Positions 22,665 through 35,539 are shown, counted from the first letter of the stretch. The stretch: DNA of 64,000 bases from Termitomyces sp. T153 (GCA_018296165.2 JACKQL020000041.1:372001-436000), one strand, 5' to 3'. The notes: generated by a model from the letters alone, not told the origin. Translations and numbers: made by a program.

Positions 22665-24181
22665 ATTCCATGAGTCTGCTGGGTGTCCATGGTCTCTATT
22701 TCCACATTGAGGTGCAGTGAGTTGGCAGACAGGCTTGAAGCCACCATGTACTGCCAGGGCATCCAGTGCTCCCAGGCAGGGTGGCACTGACAGATTCTAG
22801 CTGGCATTGGGAGGCTTGGTTGGGGCTCTGGAGTTGGTATTTGTATATCTGGAGGGAAACATTGAGGTTCTTCTGTCTTAGTACAAGAGGCATTGGAAAA
22901 GGCAATTTCTTTCTCTATTGACAGACATGAGAACCAGTTGGTACCTTGCAATGGAGGCATACACCTCACCCATTGTTCAACTCAAAATCCTCCTCCAGTT
23001 TTGGAGGTAACACACAAGTGCTAATCTCCTCCAAAGTCAACTCCAGTGTTGACTTGTCTAGCAATGGAGCTCCAGTGGTGTACTTTGCAGCCAACAGTTG
23101 CAGAAGGAGTTCCTCCTGCTCTGCTGTAGAGAGGTAGTGTACCTCTGGACCCAAAGGGCAATGTTGTGCAAAGTGCCTGGGCTTCTGGCATCTCCTGCAC
23201 AATAGTGGTGTAGCACAGAGCAGTTGGGCTGCATCCACATCTATAGGGATGCCTGGTGGCAAGTGGCACAGCATTGGAATGGCCAGAGTAGGGGTGGGCA
23301 TTGGGCAAGCAAGCATGGAGTACCAGAGGCTAGTGACTGGCACAGAGCACTGCATGGGATGCATGCAGTGGAGGTTCCATCAAATTTCCATCAGCTTCCA
23401 CTGATCCCAGGCTACCTCATACCATGAAGTAATCCTCTCATTGTCTGGGTGGTCCTCTGCAAGGTTGTCAATGTGTTCTACCAATGTGGGATGCAGGCCA
23501 TCCCAGAACATGAAGCATAGTTGAAGACCATTGGGGTAGGTGGCTTGCTTGACCAGTGCCTGGAAGGAGTCAATGTACTTGTCTAGCATTTGCTTCCCTT
23601 GCCCATACTGCTCCTTGTCACATAGTGTCAAGGCAGCAGTTTTGGCAGGGTCAAGCAGGAAAAACTCCATTCAGAAGTCCTTCTCAAAGGCAGCCCAGTC
23701 TGGGAAACTTCCAACACCTCTAGAGCAGCAGAAAACTTGCAACAGATAGAGGCTCAGAGGTTCCTTGCAGCTATGAGGGGCTTCCAGACCAGTTTTAGGA
23801 GACTTGTTCTGCTGTAAGGGTGACCTCTAGGAGTGGCAGCTCAGAGTCACACAACTAGCAAAGGAGAATCTGAAGTATATTAGCAAGTAGACAACAATAC
23901 AAGCAGTAACTAATCACCTAGCAGAGGAAAATCCAAAGAGACCAAGTCTAAGGATCCCTGCTGCTTGGTTCAGCACATCAGTGGGTGGTGGAGGCATGGG
24001 AATGACTGTACAGAAGGCTGGAGCTAGCCCTAACCCTAGAAAGATGATCAGTGAGGTAATACAGAAAGTTCTGTGAGTCTCCAGAGATCTCTGGAGGTCA
24101 GGAATGAGCCCCAGAGTGGTCAAACAAGCTGCAGAGGTGCTGGAACAAGCCATGGAGGTTAGAAATGGAAGTTCCCTAACA
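22665..24181 (-). mobile_element. Truncated chromovirus F2 (5' LTR, gag, start of protease)
   Basis: The 5' LTR is 23813-24181 (minus strand TGTTAGGGAAC to CCCTTACA). Gag carries the knuckle CRRCQKPRHFAQHC near 23180. The protease is cut before its active site. Relative to F, about 0.5 kb of leader and gag N-terminus is missing: gag sequence joins the leader phrase TCCTTGCAGCTA near 23750. The primer site keeps AGAACAAGTCT while the LTR start reads AGACCAAGTCT on the plus strand, a single mismatch. Confidence 0.85.
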
Positions 24182-26773
24182 GGATGAGGACAAGCTTGAT
24201 AGTGAGACTTTGGATCACCTTCAGAATCCCATTGAAGGAACTCTTGATATCATTGATTCTGATGAAAGGCTTTCACTTGAGCTCTTTACTGCAACCAATT
24301 CTAGTGAGGCTACATACAATCAATGCCACTCTGCCATTCTCTGACATTATTAGGACAGTGGAATTCTCACATTTTATAAAGTCAAACAGCTTGTTGCAAA
24401 CATTAGTGGCATTGTTCCAGTCATGGATGACATGTGTATCAACTCTTGTCATGCATTCACAGGACCTTTTGCTGATCTTGGTGCCTGCACTATTTGCAAA
24501 GAGCCATGATATAATCCTGTTCAACTTGCAAAACATGGGAAAAAGGTCCCTTGAACAAGCATGCACTTTTTCTCTGGGGCCCCAAATTCAAACATTGTGA
24601 TGGTTTCAGGAAGGAGCCCAACAGATGTGTTATCTTGATGAAAAAATCAAAGAAGTCATTGAGATGCTTGACAGGCTTAAAAACAATGGTCATATGGATG
24701 ATGGTCATATGATATATGATGATATTTTCTGTGGAAGTGAATTTATTGAATTTGTGGAGTGCATCCAAATCAATAACAAAGATACAATGGTCTCATTCTC
24801 AATTGATGTTTTACAACTCTATCATAACAAGAAATCTGATACTTGGATTGCTGGCTGGAAGCTTGAAAACCACTCACCTGATCTATGATTCAAAGGAAAA
24901 AGTGGCTTCCATCTCATATTATTTCTGGACCACCTAAACCCAAAATGATGGACTCATATTCATTTCAACCTTTTTATCATATTTCTGCTTTACAACATGA
25001 GAATGATGGTCAGGGTCTGGCAGTCTGGAATGCAAAGACACAAAGTATCATTCAATCACAAATTCTTTTTGCTCTAGCAACAGCTGATGCTGTTGGTGTT
25101 ACTGAACTTGATGGCTGTGTTGGACACCATGGGGCACAAGGCTGCTGGCTTGGCTGTGGAATGAAGGGTCAACACAAGCCAAATAGTGGACACTATTTTG
25201 CTGCCCATCTTAGACCTAATAATTACACTGTTCAGGACTGCAATCACCCAGACATCAATATCTGAGATCAACAGCCTCTCTCCATTGATGTATACAAAGA
25301 GAACATTTGTACACTGATTAGCTCTGAAGATCAAGCTACTTATGAATAAAATCAAAAGGCCACTGGATTGAGCAAGCCTAGCATTCTCAGTGGTCTTCTT
25401 CCTGAGTTAATTATTCCAGTTCCTAGCTGTTTTCCTCTTGACTTGATGCACCTTCCCTCTGTCAACATTCTTGAGCTATTGATATCTCTCTGGCATTATA
25501 CACTTAAGCATTCCAATGAAGATCATTGGGAATGGGCAACTCTTGTAGGAAATGTAGGGACTGAGCATGGGAAACTTGTAGAAGATGCCACTCATTGTTT
25601 CCCCTCTTCATTCCACCATACTCCTTGGAATCCTGTAGAGAAAATCTCTAGTGGTTACAAGGCCACAGAATGGTTTCTTTATATCTATGGACTTGGTCCT
25701 GCTTTCTTCCAAAACATCTTGCCACAAGCCTATTGGAAGAATTTCTGCAAGCTTGTAGCTGCTATCTGGATTTTTGTTCAATGGCATATCACTGGATCAC
25801 AGATTGCTCAAGTGACTCACTGCTTGTTCAATTTATTGAAGAGTATGAAAATCTTTATTACTAGCAGCAGTTGACTGGCTTCAAGTCTGCTGACCTTCAA
25901 TTCATACTCTACTTCATCTGTCTTCTGAAACACTGCAACTTGGACCTGGGGCATACTACTCCCAGTTCACCATGGAGCAAATGATTGAAAGTCTTGGGAA
26001 AAAGATTAAACAACCCTCAAACCCATTTGCCAATGTTTCTCAACATCCTTTACTTTGATGCCAAATCAATGCTCTTGTGAATCTATATCCTGATCTTGAA
26101 GTCATGACCCAGAAATCTTGACCATCTGTCCCTCCTCCTCTTCCTGGTCAGCCATGCCTTGTATCTTGTTGAGATAAATATCCTCAACAACTTGAGAAAT
26201 TGGGACAATGCTGAACAAATTGTAATATCTGAGAAATTCAGTGATCTAGTAAAAGTCAGACAATGGGGTTGCATTCACTTGCCAAATGGGCAGATTGCAT
26301 GGAGCATATTCAATGATAAAGAATACAAAAGGAATACTTGGATTAGTCAAAATGTCAAGGCAAGTACTAATATTATGAAAGTTTTTTGGATACTAATGTG
26401 CTTAATGTCAGATCAATCTGAATGGAAACACAACTTATGCTGAAGTCCATTTTTATTTTTACATTGGCTCAAACACCACAGACTCAGAGTCTGATTCTGA
26501 TTCTGAGATCAGTGAGTCTGATTTGAAAGAACTAGTCCCATGGGCACTGGTCTCAGTCTACTCAAAAACTGTTCCTGAGCTTTTGGCAGATTCATATGGC
26601 ACCATTTGGGCATGCCATAATACAGGCTCAGATGGTTTGCAGGTAATTCCTGCCTCAAACATTATTTCTCTTGTATCAATGCAACCACTGCCTGCATTAC
26701 CTCATGAACCACAAGATCTCTGGTTTGTTGTGGAAAAGTCTAGCTTGAAAGAGGTACAATTAGGTGAGGACTA
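24182..26773 (+). pseudogene. CACTA (Tnp2-type) transposase pseudogene
   Basis: Consecutive plus-strand frames together match the Tnp2-like transposase of fungal CACTA elements. Landmarks are VSFSIDVLQLYHNKKSD (first catalytic aspartate region, about 24790-24840), TELDGCVGHHGAQGC with a Cys/His cluster (about 25100), FPLDLMHLPS (second aspartate region, about 25440), YGLGPAFFQNILPQAYW (about 25690) and a C-terminal region ending LKEVQLGED at 26773. The N-terminus begins abruptly at the F2 LTR, so the 5' end is lost or was displaced. Frames are broken by stops; introns may explain a few of them. Confidence 0.75.
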
Positions 26774-27785
26774 GAACATTCATGTAATCCAAAGCCAGTG
26801 GTACAATAAACTATTTATTTCCTTGCACAATCTTATTTATATGACTGACAGTGCATGCTCACAATGAACTGAACATTATTTGAACTCACATAAATTATTC
26901 TATGTAGTCTCATTAGCTTTCTATGTTATTCTGATTATGTCTACTAAATTAATAATCTATACTCAAATCAATGTTGTCCTTCCTTACCACAACCCCACCT
27001 TCCCTGCAAGATGTTACTTCTAGAAGGTTGTTTTGAGAGGGGTGTTTAGCTCACTGATACATAATGTACACCTGTAGATGTCAGATTCCACTTGCTGGGG
27101 CAGGAGCATTGATGCAGAGAAGGATACCAATTCAAAGACACCATGTAATGTTGTCACTAGCAAGCTTTTATATGCCCACTTTCATAAAAGGCATGACTCA
27201 AATCTCAGGTATTTCCCAATGTCCAAAAGTAACACAGTTGTTCTGAGTTCAACTAGAAAAAATACACATTATTTTGCATGAGTACCAAATAGAATATTAA
27301 TTCAAGGTCAAAGGCAGATTAACAAGTATTATTATCAGAAGCAGAAACAGTCTAAACATTGAATCAGTTCATCATACTAAGGATGCAAGGCAAGGGAAGT
27401 AAATTACCAAATAGTTTGGCATTGCCACACAATATACTAGTACATCCATTGGGGAAAACTCTGACATGTATCAGCTTAGCAATGGAGTTGAGTGTCATAG
27501 TGTCATAGTTTAACAAAGTGTTCTGGACATCTAGTAAGAGTCTGATACTGTTCAGATGAGTAAGAAAATGATCAAAGTCTAGCCAGCTCATCACAAGAGT
27601 TCTATGATCAATATTCTTTGATTGAGCTAGTCAAAGGTCCATTGGTGAGCTGGTGCATAAAGTTCTTGGGTTGCAAGGATGTGTTGATGTGATGTGTCAC
27701 TGTGGTCACATAGATCACATGCACACAGACTTTGGAAATTGACAAAAGGTACTTGTCAACATCTTCTTATCTCTCATGTACTACA
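26774..27785. other. AT-rich spacer, no gene seen
   Basis: No open frame longer than about 75 codons resembles a protein. It probably belongs to the CACTA element, since the following gene is also TE-associated. Confidence 0.4.
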
Positions 27786-29815
27786 ATGGACAATCCCTTT
27801 GACTTTCATACTGCTTCTTCTTCTTCACAGTTCTATGATGAGCTGTTTAATAATGTTTCCAGCAACAAGGATTCCTTGTAAGTAATTTTTACCAAGTTTT
27901 TTATTGACATTGCTGAGTTCTGCAAATAGCCATCCAGAGGGCAGAATAATAGTTTTAACTTGTACAATGTATGATTTTCATATATATTCTTCTGTGCACT
28001 AATTCTACTGTATATAGTCCTTTGATGCCTTCAGTACTGTAACAGTAGCAAATGCAACATAAGATGACCTTGTGAACACACAAAATTCAGCATACACTCA
28101 ATTGACAAGTGCATAAAATCAGTCACTCACTGAAATCAAATGACTACAGCATGTATATATACATTATCTGTGCATATAGAATATTTAACTGCTTTGATGG
28201 ACAGAAATGATCTTACTTACTTCAAGAACCTGACTACAAAGCTTGTTGACACTTCTACCTCTCAACAGGCACCTTCCCAAGTGAGCAATGTGAAATCTCC
28301 CCAAGCTAGCAACACAAAGATATGTCCTACTGCATCCATGACACTCAGGTTATCCCCTCACAAAGTTACCAAGTATGCAAATCAAGCTCATTATCCATGA
28401 GTGAAGTTTTGGGAGGTGGATGAGTGGAAGAAATGAAATGAGAGAAATAAGAACAAAGGGAAGCATATAGATTGATGGGAGTTTCTCACTGACAGCAATG
28501 GAAATCCTATTTCAAGTAAAAACTCGAACAAATCACTGAAGCAGCATGCATGTTGTGGAACAAGTTAAGAGAACAAAAGATGAGCCCACCAAAATGGAAG
28601 AAGAAAAACAACACTGCAAGATTATTCTTTACAAACCACATGCTCACAGACTTCATAGAATTTTGATTAGCTGACAATTACTGGAAACTCAAGCTCTTTG
28701 CAACAAACCAATATCCCAATTGGGTTGCTAGTCTTCCACAGGAAGAAGTGTTATCAGGTATGTACTGAGTAGACAATAAAATTCTCAACTAACTACATCC
28801 TCACAGACATCAAAACATCATCAAAGTGCTAGTCAAATGACCATGATCATGCCAAGCTTAGAAAGCATAGGCAGCTGTTGTCTCCACCCCATGGAGTGCC
28901 TATCTATGCTGTAGATGATAGGGATGAGGATTACAGTGAGTTATCTGTCCTTTCAAAGCTTACTAATCAATATCCAAGCACACAACATGTCAGATCCTCC
29001 CTTGCCAACAACATCAACAACCTCCAGCCAGCAGCCAACTTCAATTGTGCCCACAACTTTGGCCACACCTACAACATCAACTCTGGCCACACCTACAACA
29101 TTGACTGGGGCCATGCCTACAACATTGACTTTGGCCATATCCATAATGTTGACTTTGGTTGTGCCCATAACATTGACTTTGGCTGCACCTATAACATTGA
29201 CTGGGGCTGTGCCCACAGCATTGACCTTGGCCACATCCACAGTCAACTTCAGCCATATCCACAATGTCAACTTGGGGCACATCCACAATGTTGACTTCAG
29301 TGCATGGTCCAGTTCTGCCAACAACTATGAAGGACCCTGAAACTTCACCCACTCAATTGCCTCCACCTATAGTCCAAGGCTCCTCTGTACCAGCATCTTC
29401 AGCAGCATCAAACAAGAACATTTCATCACTCTGTCTGGTTTGGCTCCTCCTCAGTTCCATTGCTCAGTGGTGCACCATGTCCTGAATCCCATGTAAGTCA
29501 TTTTTCTTTTCAAAGCTCTTTGCTTGCTTGTTCAATCAGGAAAAATACTGTAATTCCTCCTCTGTTTGCTCCAATTCCTGAAGCAGCTGTTCCAAGCCAA
29601 GCAAACATCTTGAAGAAACTCAATGCCAAGCCTCTTTGACCAAAGAAAGGTCTGACATCAGCTCAGTATTTCTTGAAATGTTGAATATCTCACATTATCT
29701 TATATTATGACTTTAGAAATCTTTTTGCCATTGATTATCTTACAGCACACTACAAAGCCACTGAAACCAAGTTTGCAAATGTGTGGAAGATGTGCAATGC
29801 TGATATTAAAAAGGT
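27786..29815 (+). pseudogene. Spliced TE-associated gene J with Thr/Pro octapeptide repeats
   Basis: It starts MDNPFDFHTASSSSSQFYDE at 27786 and continues over several exon-like stretches: MSPPKWKKKN and NYWKLKLFATNQYPNWVA (28570-28740), a Thr/Pro-rich repeat region (29049-29300), and HYKATETKFANVWKM (about 29750-29810), ended by a GTAAAT donor-like site. Short segments with GT/AG borders lie between. I do not recognise a function; similar Trp-rich segments occur in transposon-associated basidiomycete proteins, and the position next to the CACTA transposase suggests an accessory product. Exon borders are uncertain. Confidence 0.4.
29049..29300. repeat. 24-bp tandem repeat coding for octapeptides
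   Basis: About ten imperfect units near CCACACCTACAACATTGACT plus four bases, in steps of 24 bp. One forward frame reads ATPTTLTL-like octapeptides, another GHTYNIDF-like. The length keeps the frame, suggesting expansion inside a coding exon. Confidence 0.8.
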
Positions 29816-30780
29816 AAATTTCATTAATCTTTGTGACTACTATTCTAAAACATTTTCAGTTTCTAGAAATATACTGATTTGTCAAAAAATCAAACAAAGG
29901 CTAAGAAAGCCAGTACCCAGCTTGCCCTTTCAAACAGCAATTGATTCCATATTCAGGTAAGTGTTGCATTCCTTATACTCTGCTGACTCAGCAACATCTT
30001 TTTCACCATGTGCAGCAATTTAATTACTTTACCAGCAGAACTTTCTAGCAGATTTTTGTAGAACTTGGACTACCCCAGATTGTATGTAAATTGCTACTAC
30101 CAATAAATTTCTGTACAGTTCAGATCTGCAAGGATGTGTTCAGATAAGTCCCAAAAATTATCAATATTCAGTCTGGCCACCATAGAACCCTTTGAAAATC
30201 TTCAGAAATTTCTGAATTTGTAGTCAATTTCTGGCTATGTCCAACCCAAAAAAATTCTTATGCATTCAGATGTTTCCAGATGAGCCCAGAGCTGGTTCTC
30301 ACTGGGCCTTAATTTCCATGTGTTGCTGCTGTGACCATACAAGGCCAGCAACAATGTGCTGTTTCCCAACAGGGCAACACCAGAGCCATATGACTTTGGT
30401 GCTCCAGACAACTAAGAGTAGTTTGTCAATGACCTGTTAGGTCATTGTTGGGATGGGGAAAACCTTGAATTTGAGGTTTGTCAAAGTTTGGGGGACACTA
30501 CTTGGGAGTCCCTCACCACCTGCAAGGACCTAGCAGCTCTTGACAGGTATTTGGAACTGCAGGACATCTGGTGCCCTACACAGTTGGCCAGAAGGACTAA
30601 GTCAACTTGACTTAGTTCAGAAGCTGGACAGGCCACTATGCCAGTAGCCATCAAATATTATGTCAGCCAATTTTTTGGCTGAATGCAAAGTTCACCTGCT
30701 CTTTGTATTCTATGATATTGTTAGTGCTATGCACCAGCAACAGCAAAGAGGACTCCTTGCCCAATGGGCAAGGAAAAGAA
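29816..30780. other. Spacer between genes J and K
   Basis: AT-rich with a few GT/AG-like borders; it may hold the last exons of J, but no frame is convincing. Confidence 0.35.
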
Positions 30781-32381
30781 GTGATCTGGTGAGGTGGACA
30801 TGAGTCCACAAAAATATTTGTTGAGCTCTGGACAGAGCTCAAGAGGAGGAGGACCAGGGAGTAGTTCACTTCTAGAGTTTGGTGGCTTTGCTGCATTGGT
30901 AGAAAGTCTGGTGCTTGGGGATGTAGCACTCCTAGCAATGAGAAGAGTGATTCCAACCACAAAAGAGATGAGGCCCATGGGTGGAGGACCCACAGCAGTG
31001 CCAGGAGATGTGGCTCCCCAGCTATGCAGTAGCAATGCAGCAGTCACCAGCACAAGGATGTGGTGCACTCCCACAGTTTGGTGGTATAGGAAGAGGATGT
31101 GGAGGACCTCAGGTGCCCTCACCAATGAACTTTGGATACCCTGTGGGCCTACAGCCTGTGTAGTCCCAGGAATTTCAGCAATATGTGGTGCTACAATACA
31201 ATGTGGCCCCACCACCAGTCGCTGGCACCAGCCATAGAATGAGCATGGCAGGTCAATGACAACCTGCCACTATATCACCACAAGTAGAGATTTTGGTCTC
31301 TGCATCTTTTCCATCAAAGGCAATGGAGGTGGATGACAATGGCCCAGAATCACTCCTAGAAGCAAAGAAGGCTCACATGGAGCCTTCTGTGTTTGTTGAG
31401 GGATCAGTGACTCAGAGAGTACCACTTGTGCCTTATGATGAAGTGCCTGCTGGTGATGACCAGAGAATGGACAAGTACCCTGACTTCAAGGTGTCTCTGT
31501 CTATTACTGGACCAACAACATTAGTGGCAGCCAAAGTTGGGCCACCAAAACTAGCAGTGGCTAAGGCTGGACCATCAAGGTCCACAACAGCAAAGGCTGG
31601 CACTGCAAAGCCAGCCACTACTCCAGTAGTGGCAGCCAATCCTGTAGTCATTGCCACTCCAGTTGCCTTTCCTAATGATGTGATGCAGGGATCAGAGGTG
31701 GGAATGATTGAGGTCCTCAAACCCATGACCTACATGATTCCTTTTGCCCTGTCCGACAAATACTTCCCACCAGTGCATTAAGACCCCCATGATGAAGAAT
31801 TCTTTATCATCCAAGTACAAGCTGCCCTAATGGCCATGGGAGCCCTAGTGGCATCTGACTTGGGAAGCAATGATGATGATGATGATGTCCCAATGTCTAA
31901 ACAATGTATTTCAGACAGCAACTCAGAAAACAGTGCTGCTGAGCATTGTTGCAAGAAACAGCACAATGCTAACACCAAACAGCTGTTGGCTATTGACACT
32001 GAGAAGTCCAAACTGGACCTCAAGCATCTGAATGATACAGTGCCTAGCTGCTTTCCAGATGACTGAGAGACCATATTGGTATGCAGTCACTTTGAGCACC
32101 AAAACAACATCAGGGACATTCTTCACTTCAACTTCTACTGGTTGCCAATGACCAATGTGGTCTTTATTGGTGATGAAGCAGTCTTTTTCCACTGTACAGA
32201 GATAGTAGGGATATCTCATATATTCCTGCATTATGATTTGCTATATCAGTGGGCTCCACAAGGGATGCCCATGAACCTAGAACAGCTACAGCTGATCCTG
32301 AAGCTCATTTGGAAAAGCTGGGCTAAGGTTACTATGAGGGAGCAGATTGAGCTAGAGTGTTCCAGGCTCTCTTTCCTATAG
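30780..32381 (+). pseudogene. Unrecognised TE-associated gene K
   Basis: From 30981 to 32381 a single frame stays protein-like with only four stops: a Gln/Gly/Pro-rich start, MDKYPDFKVSLS, an Ala/Lys/Thr-rich linker (31500-31660), FALSDKYFPPVH, an acidic run NDDDDDVP and a C-terminal NIRDILHFNFYWLPMTNVVF. The first part (from 30794) is in another frame, so there is a frameshift or a missed intron. CG is almost absent, and the stops are consistent with C-to-T decay. It could be a gag-like or accessory gene of a mobile element; no family is named. Confidence 0.4.
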
Positions 32382-32389
32382 GCATTTTT

Positions 32390-33956
32390 GAATAGTGTAA
32401 TACACTACATGAAATCAGGACTTGCTTTGCTTTGCTATCCAGTTTCTGATAACTAAGATCCCATGTGGAAAATACAGAGAGTGTATAACTATCCATATTA
32501 TATGCCCTAATCTTCCTGAGATATCTTGACTTGTCCTGTTTGAAACTCTCCAAGTACTGACAGAATTTCACATGTTGATGATGATTTAAATAGCCACCTG
32601 CTTGGACAATGGCCAAAGCTAGATGACTCAGTTCTCGAATAAGTTCTCTTGCAGCAGCATGTTCAGCTTCTGATAAATGGAATCTGTGGCTGGCTTTCAA
32701 TAGAACAGAGAATGATTCCTCATTTGACATTTCCTCAACTCTATAGAAATTTTCAGGTGCATATTTTATGCATGCCTTATTTTGGCTTCTTATGAAAATA
32801 TTGCCATGACTGCAAACAGGAAAGAATTTCCACAAGTCTAAGTCAGGGTTATCAGAATTGTCAAATATCATCAGCTATTCTGTTTGATAACAGAGCCACA
32901 CTAAAGCAGCAACAGAAGTAGCTTCTGCAAAATGAGCATTGTGGGCAACCTGCACTAGAAATTGTTCAATTGATTCTTTTGAGCTAGCATCAATCATATA
33001 ACTAAATGAAAATCTGTTGGTAAGTTTCAACAATAGTGTTGTTAATTATTGCAATTGTTATACCTGCTTTTGAAATTGTGGCAAAATGGTAAAATGATTT
33101 GTGTCTCACCTGCTCCACCTAATTCATAGAGAACAAACTGTCACTGCAGGTTAAATTCCAATGAAAATGAACCATATATAAATTATTCTTCAAGCCAAGA
33201 TAATATGTCTTCTCTGCCTGTAAACAAAGAAGTTGGGGCAGGAACAATAGGAAGGAGCCTTTGCAGAGATATCAATGTAAACAACACTGTAATTTCAAAC
33301 AAAGAAGATACATACTTAGCACACTAAGAGTAATCTTCTGAGGACTATTGTGCAAAGCATCCACAATAAAATCTACTTTCTGTGTAATTTCTGCCTTGTG
33401 CAGGTAATTTAGAGAATGTGTCTTGATCTCCTCTAATTTGTTCCAGTCATCAAAGCCATCTTTTGAAGCCCCTGTTCTACATTCAACCTATAGAAAATGC
33501 CAGACAAGTTTTTATATTGCTTGACAAAGTTTTGAACAGAAGCTTCTGAGATGGTAGATATATCCAATAGAATATTTGTAAAATGTTGAGAAAATAACTT
33601 AGTGGGTTTCCATGAGATGTGACCAGAATGTCCTGCCCCTATGCTTATAATGCAGGCAACTTGTTGAGAGGCACCAAACACCAATTCTGCCTCTTCAAGA
33701 ACACCACCTGTTCAAACACCACCAATTATATCAAAATAGTCACAGGGCTTGGGCATACATATAGCCTGCTCCAATTGCTTAAGTCAGTACATGATTTCCT
33801 CAAGAATAATGAGCTCAGACATCCCACAGATACCACCATCATCTAAAGGCCAATCCAATAATAATGTCATAAACCATGGCTTTACAGAGGGACAAACACA
33901 CCTAAGGCTAGAAGCCTCGATCCATGTTGAGCCTCATTTCTATTGGTATTTTCCAT
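32390..33956 (-). pseudogene. Patatin-NB-ARC NOD-like receptor, broken and truncated
   Basis: Minus-strand gene starting at ATG 33956. An intron follows ALGLLAL-type sequence, then the patatin oxyanion motif reads DDGGICGMSELIILEE (expected DGGGxRG), and CDYFDIIGGV is followed by a stop where the GTSTGG nucleophile elbow should be. A deletion leads to VFGASQQVACIISIGAGH and the rest of the patatin domain. Next come GREDILSWLEE, Walker A with GGAGETQ (lysine replaced by glutamate), Walker B LMIFDNSDNPDLDLW (about 32830-32875) and NB-ARC helical parts to AWNTLA. The repeat domain expected downstream (TPR or similar) is missing. Fungal proteins of this layout are thought to act in non-self recognition and cell death. 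This copy cannot work. Confidence 0.8.
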
Positions 33957-34140
33957 TGTAGTCTCAGTCAGTGCTATGAAGGCTTGTTGAAAGTGGGAAG
34001 GAATGTTGAATTATTCCCATCAATTGGCGAGTCAATGCATTCTCATATATGGGCCAACAGCTACATTGAGCACTTAAGCTGTTCAGTTGGGAGCGATATG
34101 TAGTATGTAAGAATGCAATGAAGAACAAACACTGCTGGGG

Positions 34141-34312
34141 CCAGAAAATGTTTCTAATGGAAAAAGAGTCAGAGAAACCTGTCATCTGTTTCTTGGCTAG
34201 CTTTTTACTACAGAAAAAGGCAAATTGCCTTTGTTCAAAGACTTTTTCCATCAGAAATTGCCACATAGGAAATGGCATAACAGGTTTCCTTTGGTTTTTT
34301 TCCAAGGAAACA
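34141..34312. repeat. Imperfect inverted repeat, MITE-like
   Basis: TTTCTAATGGAAAAAGAGTC near 34150 pairs with GACTTTTTCCATCAGAAA near 34240, and GAAACCTGTCATCTGTTTC with the GAAATGGCATAACAGGTTTC region near 34270-34290; AAAGGCAAATTGCCTTTG forms an inner palindrome. It sits just upstream of the NLR start codon. Outer ends are not defined. Confidence 0.55.
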
Positions 34313-34343
34313 CAGCTGAGTACCAGCAGTGAAAAGACCAAAC

Positions 34344-35534
34344 TGTCACGACCCATCCCCTGGACCCCCGCACCTCATCCAGCAACCTCCCATTCCCCAA
34401 AACCCCTGACACTCTGCTGAACTTCTGCCCATGCCCTGTGCCTATTTTGATTAGCCCTGACACAACCTCGGCTAACTCCGATGCCTCCCCAGCTAACTCC
34501 GACAGCCCCCTGGCCAACTTCAACGCCTTCCCCACAGCCACTGACACTTACCCTGGATCTCCCAAACCCCAAGAACCACCCCCACTGTTCCCGATCTTTG
34601 CCACCCATCATCAACTCAACACCCTGGCTCCTCTGACCCATTCCAGAGTATCACAACAACCTCGGGGTGACCCGCATTCCCAAATGATCCCATCAACATA
34701 TCAATGTGGCCTGACCCTTGATCACAACCAACACCCGCCAACTCCGTCGAGCTCTGCCAAGCCCCACTGCCACAGCCAATGTACTCCAAAGTTCTCCAGT
34801 AGTCAGTATATAAGACGTCGAGTAGCTCTTCATACTCTAGTCTTGATATTACCTACCTATTGTTAACGTTACCTATGGTCTGATTGTTTGCTTTCTTGTG
34901 TTACATGTTCTGTGTCTTGTTTTCCTTACTCTCAGTCTCCTGGTCTTATCCCAGTCTCCTGGTCTTATCTCAGTCTCCCAGTCTTGTCTTGTCTCCATTT
35001 CGTTATCATTCTTGTTATTGTTTCATATCTCCGCGCAAATCTATTTCTTGCTCCATTTTGACTCCATTTCATTCGTCCGATGCTGTCTCAGTGACTCCGT
35101 CTGGCCGTTGTGCTCAAGTCTTCCTCAACCCTAACGACCTCACGAACTCCGCAATTATGATTATGAACCCCGACACTCTTTCACCAGATCCGAACCTCAC
35201 TCTTTGCTCAGTTCCAGACTCCATCAACCCCAATTGATCTTCCATCAAACCCCGGCTCCGCTTCCATTGATTGCATAGCCTCCTACCCCTTTGCATCCGT
35301 GAATCTCCCATATGGTCTTCTGCCTGAACCCCGCCAAGCCCATCCCATTTCCTTGCAATCCGACTTCTCCGGACCTCCCCAGACCTGTTCGAATCACATC
35401 CCACCGACTATCCGCACAAGAAATCAGTGTCCAGAACACTCTCGAGTGTCCAGTTGCCAGTGCAAGGGGATCACGCCCGCCTAGTAAGGACTCGCCCAGT
35501 GTAGCTGAGCCCCCGTGGTCAGCGGAACCTGACA
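34344..35534 (+). mobile_element. CG-rich solo LTR of the E/A/B family, target duplication CAAAC
   Basis: It runs from TGTCACGACCC to CCTGACA, 1191 bp, with CAAAC at 34339-34343 and 35535-35539. It has TATATAAG at 34807-34814 and the start-site sequence AGTCTTGATATTA at 34839-34851. CG dinucleotides are frequent, unlike in most copies here, so it is young or unmethylated. No internal region remains, as expected from LTR-LTR recombination. Confidence 0.95.
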
Positions 35535-35539
35535 CAAAC

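Noticed and set aside
24882..24961. Window-wide CRISPR arrays, tRNA or rRNA genes
   Set aside because: None was recognised by eye on either strand; repeats with regular spacing are coding or LTR minisatellites.
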